Shown in pieces: positions 11,609 through 17,468 of a stretch of 25,072 nucleotides of DNA. The notes under the pieces were generated by a model. The model was not told where the DNA came from. It ran no database searches and worked only from the letters and a program-made list of their open reading frames with translations. Location: the IMG/VR virus record IMGVR_UViG_3300030107_005200, positions 1 to 25,072 of that record. One strand, given 5' to 3'. Made by a program: the position numbers and the translations under genes. The number at the start of each line of letters is the position of its first letter. Within the stretch, counting starts at the first letter, position 1. Source of the DNA: a virus.

Positions 11609-12539
11609 TAAGTTCGGTACACCTATATGGTTACCTGATATTGCAAAACTAATAGAGAAGCGTCTTTGTAGTCCAAAGAAACTAAAGAGTAATAAGCATT
11701 CGGCAAAGGCTATTGGTGAATCAATACTTCGCCAAGTGTCTGAAGTTAGGGAAGGTACAGGAGGGCTACGGTTATCTCAAAGCGGTGCTTGTATTAGGCA
11801 GCTTGCCTACCAGTACCACCATGCAGAAGAAAACGGTATGTCTATTGATGCTGCATCTAAGATTGCATTTACAATCGGTGATGCAACAGAAGCCATTCTT
11901 GTTGCAGCGTTGCTGGAAGCATTTGAGGACGGGTCAAACGGTGTGTTGTATAACGCAGGTTCAGATCAAGAGACTGTGACTATAAATGTACCACTTAGTA
12001 CGGGGTACTCTGCGGAAATAACAGGGCATCCCGATGGTTCAATGCTTCTTCTTACACAAGATAACAAGCAAATAAACTGCATTCTTGAGGTTAAGTCTAT
12101 GTCTGACTATGGCTTTAAGAAGTTTCGCAAAGAAGGTCTTGGTCCAGATGATTCATACTACAGCCAAGTGCAATCATACATGCACGCAAAGGGCTTTAGT
12201 TGGGCCTACCTTGTTGCATACAATAAGTCAGCAGGAGCAAAGGACGCGGAGATACTGGATGATGGTTTGTATCAGCCTATCTCACCGCTACATGGTCAAT
12301 GGATTCCATACGACCAGGAACACGTAGAAGAAATAAAAACTAAGTTTAGAACCGTTATACAAAGTAACGGTCCAGAAGAAATAGATAGACCACACGGACC
12401 AAACAAAAAGGGACAGATTGCTTTTCCTTGCGACTATTGCAAGTACTACAAAACGTGTTTCCCTTTTGCAGAAGAACAGGCAGTTGAATCCAAATGGCTA
12501 CAAAGAACCACCAAGATCAAGGTGTTTACAGGAGAGTAA
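11586..12539 (+). CDS. PD-(D/E)XK nuclease, Cas4/RecB-like, with a likely 4Fe-4S site
   Basis: The nuclease core motifs are seen: GHPDG with D150, ILEVKS with E168 and K170, and QVQSY with Q194 and Y198 (QxxxY), as in RecB and Cas4 exonucleases. Four Cys fit the iron-sulfur variant: C69 in SGACIRQLAYQYH, and C282, C285, C291 in PCDYCKYYKTCF at the end, the one-plus-three layout of Cas4 and AddB. It should resect 5' or 3' ends to give the single strand used by the annealing protein. Start is ATG 11586 (GAGGA eight to nine bases upstream); an ATG at 11571 opens the same frame but lacks the spacing. It overlaps the OB-fold gene by 23 bases. No CRISPR array or other cas gene is near. Confidence 0.85.
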   Translation: MEWNQTSDKFGTPIWLPDIAKLIEKRLCSPKKLKSNKHSAKAIGESILRQVSEVREGTGGLRLSQSGACIRQLAYQYHHAEENGMSIDAASKIAFTIGDATEAILVAALLEAFEDGSNGVLYNAGSDQETVTINVPLSTGYSAEITGHPDGSMLLLTQDNKQINCILEVKSMSDYGFKKFRKEGLGPDDSYYSQVQSYMHAKGFSWAYLVAYNKSAGAKDAEILDDGLYQPISPLHGQWIPYDQEHVEEIKTKFRTVIQSNGPEEIDRPHGPNKKGQIAFPCDYCKYYKTCFPFAEEQAVESKWLQRTTKIKVFTGE

Positions 12540-12540
12540 A

Positions 12541-12978
12541 ATGATCAATAAAGTAATGTTAGTAGGAACAGTTAAGAGCGAGCCACAGCAGAAAGGGGCC
12601 GCTATTTCATTTAGAATAGGGACGTGGCGAATCATACATGATGGCCGAAGGTTTGATACTACTCATAGTGTTGAAGCGTTTGGAAAGAATGGTGAAATTG
12701 CTTCATCATTAAAGGAGGGTGAACTTGTTGCAATCGAAGGTTCGATTAAACATTCTTCGTATGAAAAAGAAGGCAGAAAAGTTTGGTTCACAAGTATTGT
12801 TGCATCCTCTGTCGGTCGTGCAGGAGAGCCAGATTCTCAGGGCGGTTCGCAAGGGAATAGCAGGCCACAAGAAAGCAATGGGTCGGCGCCACAATCCTAT
12901 CCTCCGAATCAGTCTCAGTCCGGAAATGGCTCAAACACTGCAAGCTACCCAGGATACGATAAAGATGTTGGATTCTAA
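12541..12978 (+). CDS. ssb: Single-stranded DNA-binding protein
   Basis: MINKVMLVGTVKSEP is the typical first strand of SSB, followed by FRIGTWRII, SVEAFGKNGEIASSLKEGELVAIEGSIK and WFTSIVASSVGR, an OB fold of about 95 residues. A Gly/Ser/Gln/Asn/Pro-rich linker (100-138) leads to the tail DKDVGF, close to the DDDIPF peptide that recruits partners, but without the Pro-Phe end. Length (145) is near normal. AGGAG lies seven bases before ATG 12541. It coats single strands made by helicase and nuclease. Confidence 0.88.
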   Translation: MINKVMLVGTVKSEPQQKGAAISFRIGTWRIIHDGRRFDTTHSVEAFGKNGEIASSLKEGELVAIEGSIKHSSYEKEGRKVWFTSIVASSVGRAGEPDSQGGSQGNSRPQESNGSAPQSYPPNQSQSGNGSNTASYPGYDKDVGF

Positions 12979-13204
12979 AGATGCTGATACTGTTGGAAAG
13001 ATTGCAGTAATACCTCATACACCAGGGGCTATGAGTAAAAGTGTTTGTCGTGTAGTTGAAGAAGGCATAACCATTGTCTCGATAAATCCATTGGGCAATG
13101 TAATGGGCGTACTGTTCAGCGACGGCAAAGAAAGTTTGTTCTGGTACAGGTCAGGACAACCGGGCTCAGACTTTGGATTGTATGACGGTGCAGAAGCACG
13201 ATGA
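12965..13204 (+). CDS. Unrecognised small protein between SSB and RuvC-like genes
   Basis: The 79-residue product runs MLDSKDADTVGKIAVIPHTPG and continues with strands VVEEGITIVSINPLGNVMGVLFSDGKESLFWY, a small beta-rich domain. The frame extends back to 12719 inside ssb, but upstream codons there are a shadow of the ssb reading; ATG 12965 (AGGA ten bases before) or ATG 12926 are the realistic starts. It overlaps ssb by 14 bases and ends ATGA over the RuvC-like start. Role unknown; place in the operon suggests DNA metabolism. Confidence 0.55.
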   Translation: MLDSKDADTVGKIAVIPHTPGAMSKSVCRVVEEGITIVSINPLGNVMGVLFSDGKESLFWYRSGQPGSDFGLYDGAEAR

Positions 13205-13713
13205 TGAAGAACATATACCTTGGTATTGATCCTGGTAAGGATGGTGCATTGGTCGCTATTAATGATGATGGTGCTGTTGCGGGAAGCTTTCTCACTTCCC
13301 GTGACTTCACTACCACTATAGGTAAGTCATCTAAACGCGAGTACCTTGCTTCGAGAATGTCCTATGCAATAAAATGCTTAGGTGGGAAACATAATATAAA
13401 GCTTGCTGTTGTTGAAAAACAATCAGCGAGGCCAGGACAAGGTGTATCTTCTACATTTAGTACGGGGTTTGGTTACGGTCTTTGGGTTGGCATACTAGCA
13501 GCACATGGAATACCGTTTGTTGAGGTACGACCTAAGACGTGGACAACACATATTCTTAGGGACGTACCAGGAGAGGGTAAAAGCCGTTCAGTTTACGCTG
13601 TAATGAATCGTATGCCTGACCTTGACCTTACCCCTGGACTAAAGAGAAAACCCCACGACGGCCTTGCTGACGCAGGTTGTTTAGCACTTTACGCATATCA
13701 TCTTGAGGTGTAG
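13201..13713 (+). CDS. RuvC-like Holliday-junction resolvase
   Basis: 170 residues with the RNase H-like core of RuvC: YLGIDPGKDGALVAI gives acidic D10, AVVEKQSARPGQG gives E72, and PHDGLADAGCLALYAY gives D153 and D157, so all four metal-binding acids are in place. QGVSSTFSTGFGYGLWVGIL is the helix seen in phage RuvC families, and FVEVRPKTWT the next strand. It would cut branched DNA left by recombination or replication before packaging. Start ATG 13201 overlaps the previous stop (ATGA); a second ATG follows directly. Its last codons and stop are part of the tRNA gene that follows. Confidence 0.85.
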   Translation: MMKNIYLGIDPGKDGALVAINDDGAVAGSFLTSRDFTTTIGKSSKREYLASRMSYAIKCLGGKHNIKLAVVEKQSARPGQGVSSTFSTGFGYGLWVGILAAHGIPFVEVRPKTWTTHILRDVPGEGKSRSVYAVMNRMPDLDLTPGLKRKPHDGLADAGCLALYAYHLEV

Positions 13714-13776
13714 TTCAATTGGAAGAACGCCTGACTGTTACTCAGGAAGTTGTTGGTTCGAGTCCAACTGCCTCAG
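13704..13776 (+). tRNA. tRNA-Asn (anticodon GTT)
   Basis: A complete cloverleaf folds from 73 bases. The acceptor pairs TGAGGTG with TGCCTCA (two G-T wobbles) with G73 as discriminator; the D arm is GTTC/GAAC with GG in the loop; the anticodon stem is CCTGA/TCAGG around CTGTTAC, anticodon GTT at 13737-13739 after T33; the T arm is GTTGG/CCAAC around TTCGAGT. No CCA is encoded. It overlaps the RuvC-like gene by ten bases. A lone phage tRNA usually supplements a codon used more by phage than host; AAC/AAT use was not counted here. Confidence 0.95.
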
Positions 13777-13791
13777 TACCTCCCCTTCCTT

Positions 13792-13834
13792 CAAGACCAC
13801 ATTGTATTCCTGTATACAATTCCTACCGGTCTTG
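13792..13834 (+). other. Nested hairpin after the tRNA
   Basis: CAAGACC (13792-13798) pairs with GGTCTTG (13828-13834), and inside it ATTGTAT (13801-13807) with ATACAAT (13814-13820). A weak T run (13846-13849) follows. It lies 16 bases after the tRNA and 28 before the next start codon, so it may help 3' processing of the tRNA, act as a weak terminator, or be an RNase III site. Confidence 0.5.
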
Positions 13835-13861
13835 TTGGTTGGGGCTTTTATGGAGAAAACT

Positions 13862-14101
13862 ATGGCAATAAGATCAAACGGAAGACCTTGGAAAGTACTT
13901 AACTATGTAGTGTGTGAACCAAATGAATGGACAACAAGGCAGATATTTGAAGACCTTGAAGACCAAAAGCACGCTATAGTTAATACAGTTATTAATCTAA
14001 AGAAGCTTGGATACATAAAGACTGGCCGAGACATTGGTAAAGCAAAGGCTCTTATACCAACAGAAGCAGGCGTTCGAGCCTTTGAGGAAGCGCTACGATG
14101 A
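13862..14101 (+). CDS. Winged-helix-like small protein
   Basis: A 79-residue protein: GRPWKVLNYVVCEPNEWTTRQIFEDLEDQKHAIVNTVINLKKLGYIKTGRDIGKAKALIPTEAG. The order of helix, W-(T/S)-x-x-(Q/E)-(I/L), a helix with V-x-x-x-I-x-x-LKKLGYI and a beta wing ending in T-x-x-G fits a MarR/winged-helix DNA-binding fold. The frame opens within the tRNA gene (13703), which would give a false N-terminus; ATG 13862 is used, with GGAG six bases upstream. It is the first of three coupled small genes (ATGA to the next). A regulator of late transcription is possible, but not shown. Confidence 0.7.
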   Translation: MAIRSNGRPWKVLNYVVCEPNEWTTRQIFEDLEDQKHAIVNTVINLKKLGYIKTGRDIGKAKALIPTEAGVRAFEEALR

Positions 14102-14313
14102 GTATTGCAACTACGTATGTTCGGTGTGATGGATGCAAGAAACGTTATCCAGTGGTTGTTGTATTGCGTGAGGACAACTACTTTATGCCGCGTGGTTGGA
14201 CTAGAAATGGAACAGGTATAAACTGTAAAAAATGCTCATCTAAAAACAGTTCTTCACAAGTTAAAGTAATAAAGAACAGCCTTATACAGAGCCTAAAGAA
14301 TGCCAATATATGA
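14098..14313 (+). CDS. Small zinc-ribbon protein, 71 residues
   Basis: C10-x-x-C13 (RCDGC) and C43-x-x-C46 (CKKC) frame a 30-residue loop with FMPRGW, the usual order of phage zinc ribbons. A basic Ser/Lys/Asn-rich tail follows (SSKNSSSQVKVIKNSLIQSLKN). The start overlaps the stop of the winged-helix gene (ATGA). Such ribbons bind nucleic acid or RNA polymerase in known cases; which applies here is unknown. Confidence 0.7.
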   Translation: MSIATTYVRCDGCKKRYPVVVVLREDNYFMPRGWTRNGTGINCKKCSSKNSSSQVKVIKNSLIQSLKNANI

Positions 14314-14485
14314 GTTTGAATGTAGGGAATGCGGAGACTTTGTTCAAAAGATTCAAAAGTATTCGGACCCGTTTCCAGTATGCGAAGCCTGCAAGAAAGA
14401 AATGAAAAAGCTTATATCTAAAACTAGCTTCTCATTAAAGGGGCTTGGTTGGGCAAAAGATAACTACGGTTTAAAGAAACGATAA
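14300..14485 (+). CDS. FmdB-type zinc ribbon protein
   Basis: MPIYEFECRECGDFVQKIQKYSDP...VCEACKKEMKKLISKTSFSLKGLGWAKDNYG is the FmdB/regulatory zinc-ribbon signature: MP-x-Y-(E)-(F/Y)-x-C-x-x-C, a second C28-x-x-C31, then (M/L)-x-KL(I/V)S-x-(T/P)-SF-x-LKG-x-GW. The family is common in bacteria and phages and is often annotated as a putative regulatory protein. 61 residues, normal length. It overlaps the zinc ribbon before it by 14 bases and is the last gene of the plus-strand block. Confidence 0.85.
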   Translation: MPIYEFECRECGDFVQKIQKYSDPFPVCEACKKEMKKLISKTSFSLKGLGWAKDNYGLKKR

Positions 14486-14511
14486 GTCCGTTGCTTTGGT
14501 GTTGTTCACTC

Positions 14512-14536
14512 TCACACTTGGATGGTCCAGGTGTGA
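14512..14536. other. Long stable hairpin before the terminator
   Basis: TCACACTTGGA (14512-14522) pairs with TCCAGGTGTGA (14526-14536), 11 bp with one G-T wobble, three-base loop. No U-tract follows on either strand. It stands between the FmdB stop and the terminator at 14561 and may protect the 3' end of one transcript or act with the terminator. Confidence 0.6.
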
Positions 14537-14560
14537 AATAAACCTACTGGATTTTCGTTA

Positions 14561-14601
14561 GCCCACTTGGGATTAAAACCCTGAGTGGGCTTTTATTTTT
14601 T
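14561..14601 (+). terminator. Rho-independent terminator of the replication operon
   Basis: GCCCACT (14561-14567) pairs with AGTGGGC (14584-14590), continued by GGG with CCC, loop about 7 bases; a T-rich tract (14591-14601) follows on the plus strand. It overlaps the stop of the convergent minus-strand gene ending at 14593. On the minus strand the bases after the hairpin are not T-rich, so the structure works mainly for the plus strand. Confidence 0.88.
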
Positions 14602-14901
14602 AACTTCAAGAATACGTTCCAGCTTTGCAACAATATCGTTGTGAACCTTTGTCCTGGTAATCAGAAAGTCTTTAGACTGAGCATCTATTTGTCCACGGTA
14701 CTCGTCAATTACACGATCATACCGTTCTCGCATCTTCTCAGACCGACCATCATACTCTTTACGTATTTCATCTAGTTGCTCTTGAAAGCCTTCTACAAGC
14801 TTATCTAAGCGTTTTTGCATAGCCATAAATTGATACACAAGGAACGCAGCGAAAAGTCCAAGGTGGCCCCCAGCAAGCAGTGTATCTATTAAGGTTTGCA
14901 T
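14593..14901 (-). CDS. Membrane-anchored coiled-coil protein, lysis region
   Basis: The first 28 residues hold one hydrophobic helix (HLGLFAAFLVYQFMAM), the other 70 form a charged coiled coil (KRLDKLVEGFQEQLDEIRKEYDGRSEKMRERYDRVIDEYRGQID). A single N-terminal anchor with a long helical tail is the layout of inner-membrane spanins and of some holin-like proteins. It lies directly after the L,D-transpeptidase-like gene (TAATG overlap) as last gene of the late block. The type is inferred from layout, not from homology. Confidence 0.65.
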   Translation of the reverse strand: MQTLIDTLLAGGHLGLFAAFLVYQFMAMQKRLDKLVEGFQEQLDEIRKEYDGRSEKMRERYDRVIDEYRGQIDAQSKDFLITRTKVHNDIVAKLERILEVKK

Positions 14902-15476
14902 TAAAACTCTGGCTCTTCTATTAATGTGTAACTAAAAGAGTTGCCCCACTTAGACCTTGCAGCGTAGCAGATAGACATAAACTCTTCAAAGTCTGCACTA
15001 TGAGAAAAGACCTGGCAACCAGCAGACCATTTATCTACTTGCGTAGACGCTGATCCAGCTTTGTGAATATTGATTCCGTAATAGCCTTCAGTAATAGACT
15101 GTACATCAAGATCAATAACGTCGTCTTTATTGCTGTCCCTGTAAGTTTTGACCGTACCGTTCCTTTGGCAGAGCGCATCATACTTTCCTTGATGTTTGTC
15201 AATCTTCCATACACCACGGTATTGACCAGGAACAAGTATAGCAGTGCCTTCCACGCGGCTTGGGTTCTCAAGCCAATACTTTCCTGGCTCTGTAGTACAT
15301 TCCCATGTACGAGTTATCCAGCCCTGCTCATCACGAAACACCATACACATTCGGTCATCGAACCGGTTTGCTTGATGGTTCTTACTACGAATACCAATAA
15401 TGTTTACGTTGTAAATACCGTCTTCAAATACAGTATGACCAAGAGACTCTACGTAATCTAAAAGAATGGGTCGCAT
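14901..15476 (-). CDS. L,D-transpeptidase (YkuD)-like protein, possible peptidoglycan-active lysis enzyme
   Basis: The segment GINIHKAGSASTQVDKWSAGCQVF (about 134-157, here split for length: GINIHKAG, then DKWSAGCQVF) has H138, S151, G153 and C154 of the H-x(12-17)-S-x-G-C motif of YkuD-fold L,D-transpeptidases, whose Cys attacks peptidoglycan stem peptides. 191 residues, no signal peptide; the earlier part has PGQYRGVWKID and LCQRNGTVKTYRD strands of a beta-rich fold. It stands among small membrane proteins at the end of the late block, where a phage keeps its endolysin, so a role in cell-wall cutting or modification is likely. No other lysozyme or amidase is seen in the window. Confidence 0.7.
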   Translation of the reverse strand: MRPILLDYVESLGHTVFEDGIYNVNIIGIRSKNHQANRFDDRMCMVFRDEQGWITRTWECTTEPGKYWLENPSRVEGTAILVPGQYRGVWKIDKHQGKYDALCQRNGTVKTYRDSNKDDVIDLDVQSITEGYYGINIHKAGSASTQVDKWSAGCQVFSHSADFEEFMSICYAARSKWGNSFSYTLIEEPEF

Positions 15477-15763
15477 TAGTCACAGTCTGCATTCGTAGCA
15501 GAACAAATCTTAGCTTGGTTAATGGCTTGCTGTTGCTGTACTTCCAACATCTTAGCCATTAGGTCTTCCATCTTATCCAGGCGCTTTTCTACGCCTTCAA
15601 TCTTAATATCTACAATCTCTTGATTGCCTGACTTAGATTCAAGAACTTCAACACGCTTGTCTATTTCTTGTACGTCTTGTGCAGCAGACTCAAGAGAAGC
15701 AAAACAAATGCCGGCAGCAAATACTACAGTAACGCTTGGAACTACCCATTCTTTAATGCTCAT
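15476..15763 (-). CDS. Single-pass coiled-coil membrane protein
   Basis: One N-terminal hydrophobic helix (WVVPSVTVVFAAGICFASL) and then heptads (VQEIDKRVEVLESKSG..., IKIEGVEKRLDKMEDLMAKMLEVQQQQ). A C-terminal tail holds two Cys (CSATNADCD). The layout is like the 102-residue protein downstream; the two may be a pair such as holin plus spanin or antiholin. The start overlaps the stop before it (ATGA). Confidence 0.65.
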   Translation of the reverse strand: MSIKEWVVPSVTVVFAAGICFASLESAAQDVQEIDKRVEVLESKSGNQEIVDIKIEGVEKRLDKMEDLMAKMLEVQQQQAINQAKICSATNADCD

Positions 15764-16203
15764 CGCGATGCTCCTGAACTATAATAATATGTAGCACCTA
15801 ATCCAGCACTAACAACTGCGACAACTGCTAACGTTTCTATTCTACCAAGCCAACGCTGTGTTGCGGGCCTTTCTAAAAAAGGTTTCTGTTTTGTTTCTTC
15901 TTCCAGCTTAGACTTATACCAATCTATGTCTTGCTGTAATGAAGCAATGTCTAACTTATACCTGCTTTCTAAAGCCTTCGCCCACTGCTCTGTTGCAAGT
16001 AAATCACTGTAATCGGAAAGGGGTACAGCCACTGCAGAACAAGCAGCATGGACAGATGGAATCGCTATCTCATCCGGCAGTGACTGACCCCTGCTAATTG
16101 GGAAATTAGAACTACATTCACCTTCTATTTTTTCTGGTGGTGCAGGGCGCTCTGGCATTGGGGATAGTGCCATAGCTGAGCCAACCAGAAATAGCATTAT
16201 CAT
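15760..16203 (-). CDS. Exported protein with C-terminal membrane helix
   Basis: A hydrophobic N-terminus (MIMLFLVGSAMALSPM) looks like a signal sequence cleaved after Ala; a Pro-rich linker, two Cys (CSSN, AACSA), a coiled coil with LQQDIDWYKSKLEEETKQK and a C-terminal hydrophobic helix (TLAVVAVVSAGLGATYYY) follow. Periplasmic body with both ends at the membrane fits a spanin-like role, though no lipobox is seen. GGAGCAGAAG precedes ATG 16203. Not recognised by family. Confidence 0.6.
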   Translation of the reverse strand: MIMLFLVGSAMALSPMPERPAPPEKIEGECSSNFPISRGQSLPDEIAIPSVHAACSAVAVPLSDYSDLLATEQWAKALESRYKLDIASLQQDIDWYKSKLEEETKQKPFLERPATQRWLGRIETLAVVAVVSAGLGATYYYSSGASR

Positions 16204-16448
16204 CTTCTGCTCCGCGCATTTCCCAAAGCAGCTAACTTTTTAGAAGGGTCATCACTTTCTGTTGCCTTTTTAATTACGTCTAAGTTTTCACTAAGGTCGT
16301 TACTTATCTTTTCGACCATAACTTCAGTTACTTTATTCTTAGGTGGCTCAGTTGGTGATTTTTTCTTTTGTTTTGTTTTAGATAAAAAGAAAAACGCAGC
16401 CGCTATAGTAGCGACTACGCTTAAAAACCATTTCCAAAAAGACTTCAC
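16200..16448 (-). CDS. Small membrane protein with basic tail
   Basis: N-terminal helix FWKWFLSVVATIAAAFFFL, then a very basic strip (KTKQKKKS), a Pro linker and a polar helix (KISNDLSENLDVIKKATES). 82 residues. Positive charges right after the helix place the tail in the cytoplasm. The start has an ATGA-type tie with its neighbour. One of the five small membrane proteins in this cluster; holin or antiholin are possible roles. Confidence 0.6.
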   Translation of the reverse strand: MKSFWKWFLSVVATIAAAFFFLSKTKQKKKSPTEPPKNKVTEVMVEKISNDLSENLDVIKKATESDDPSKKLAALGNARSRR

Positions 16449-16636
16449 TTCTTAGAAATAGCAGACATGGCTTTTTCTGCAGAGTCTCCAGCTATATATG
16501 CTAAGCCAAGGTATAGCCATTGCTCGGATTCAAGCATACCTGTAGCCAGTAGCCCCGTTCCAAGGACTAGTACAGCAAGACGGCGCCATGAAAGACGTTG
16601 TTGAGAACAAAAAAGTTTATTGATAAAGGCGACCAT
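16445..16636 (-). CDS. Holin-like small membrane protein
   Basis: 63 residues with a basic N-terminus (CSQQRLSWRR) and two hydrophobic stretches (LAVLVLGTGLLATGML and WLYLGLAYIAGDSAEKA). The W-L-Y-(L/V)-(A/G)-LAYI-(G/A)-G-x-(A/S)-AEKA end is one I recall from short phage membrane proteins annotated as putative holins. GAGG lies six bases before ATG 16636. It is the first of the cluster to be transcribed after the tail genes, which suits a holin. Confidence 0.6.
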   Translation of the reverse strand: MVAFINKLFCSQQRLSWRRLAVLVLGTGLLATGMLESEQWLYLGLAYIAGDSAEKAMSAISKK

Positions 16637-16644
16637 GTTTTACC

Positions 16645-17034
16645 TCAGAACGTGCAAAGAATCTTTACTTTAACGTTGCTTGTTGGGCTCTGGTTAGCGT
16701 TTGCATTGTTGTTTGTTGATGCATTTGCACTAGTAACAGTCCAAAAACTAAGAGAACCTACAGCAAAACCACCACCAACAATGTACGTTTCTTTTAATCC
16801 AGCACCAACTTTAAATTGTAAGTCTGGAGAGGTTGTACCAACAGTAGGGTTAGTGCTCTGGTAAAGCTTTGTATATACAGGAACAGAAGTATTTGATGTA
16901 TTATCAATTTCTATAGCGTATACAGTGCCTGCCGCACCAGAAGTAACATTACTTTCAGCCGTAGCATTTGAATCAGCATCAATAATAAGTTTTGTGCCAA
17001 TAGGATCTGGAATTGTGCCTACAGTTACAGCCAT
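16645..17034 (-). CDS. Beta-rich structural protein, paralogue 1
   Basis: 129 residues with alternating Thr, Ser, Gly, Val (AGTVYAIEIDNTSNTSVPVYTKLYQSTNPTVGTTSPDLQFKVGA...). It is a tandem paralogue of 17043-17423: shared blocks are D-N-(T/K)-S, V/I-Y-x-(K/R)-L, PT-x-G-(T/S)-(T)-(S/P)-D-x-x-F-x-V-x-A, and G-(A)-x-F-x-x-G-L-x-(F/L)-W-T. This suggests a small beta-sandwich, as in head-decoration or fibre-associated proteins. GAGG six bases before ATG 17034. Exact role unknown. Confidence 0.65.
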   Translation of the reverse strand: MAVTVGTIPDPIGTKLIIDADSNATAESNVTSGAAGTVYAIEIDNTSNTSVPVYTKLYQSTNPTVGTTSPDLQFKVGAGLKETYIVGGGFAVGSLSFWTVTSANASTNNNANANQSPTSNVKVKILCTF

Positions 17035-17042
17035 TTTTTACC

Positions 17043-17423
17043 TCAAGAACAGACTACGGTTACGGTGCAGCCACCTGATGCGGGCGGGTTGTTATCTAAT
17101 GGGCTTTCATTTAATGTTGTCCAAAGATTAAGACCTTCTGTAAATGGTGCGCCACCAGGGATTTCAAACTTATATACAGTGTTTGCTTTAACCCAAAAAG
17201 TCCAATCACTAGGAGTGCTTCCAAGTGTAGGGGTAGGCCCATCAGAAAGACGAGCGTAAATCTTGTCTCCTGATTTATTATCAACTGTTATTGAATACCA
17301 TTTACCCGAACTACCGGTAACATTTTCTTGAATCGCAGCGGTAGGAGACTGTTGGTTATTAAAATAAATAATTTTATAATCAAGAGCAGCGCTGCTAAAT
17401 CCAGATACTTTAATCTCAGCCAT
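17043..17423 (-). CDS. Beta-rich structural protein, paralogue 2
   Basis: 126 residues, same fold as the paralogue downstream: YSITVDNKSGDKIYARLSDGPTPTLGSTPSDWTFWVKANTVYKFEIPGGAPFTEGLNLWTTL. It ends with a Cys-containing beta strand (GGCTVTVVCS), where paralogue 1 has VKVKILCTF. The pair probably arose by gene duplication. AAGGA is before ATG 17423. It lies directly after the beta-propeller gene and is likely a virion or tail-tip accessory protein. Confidence 0.65.
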   Translation of the reverse strand: MAEIKVSGFSSAALDYKIIYFNNQQSPTAAIQENVTGSSGKWYSITVDNKSGDKIYARLSDGPTPTLGSTPSDWTFWVKANTVYKFEIPGGAPFTEGLNLWTTLNESPLDNNPPASGGCTVTVVCS

Positions 17424-17468
17424 TGGTTAATTCCTTATATGAGTAAGTATACATCAAATGATGTAACA

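Noticed and set aside
12719-12964. Long N-terminus of the gene after ssb
   Set aside because: It lies out of frame inside ssb and its composition is that of a shadow; ATG 12965 is the realistic start, with 12926 as an alternative.
13703-13861. N-terminal extension of the winged-helix-like protein
   Set aside because: The added residues are a translation of the tRNA gene and the hairpin after it; GGAG and ATG 13862 give a proper start.
14512-14536. Second terminator before 14561
   Set aside because: The hairpin is strong but no T-tract follows on either strand.
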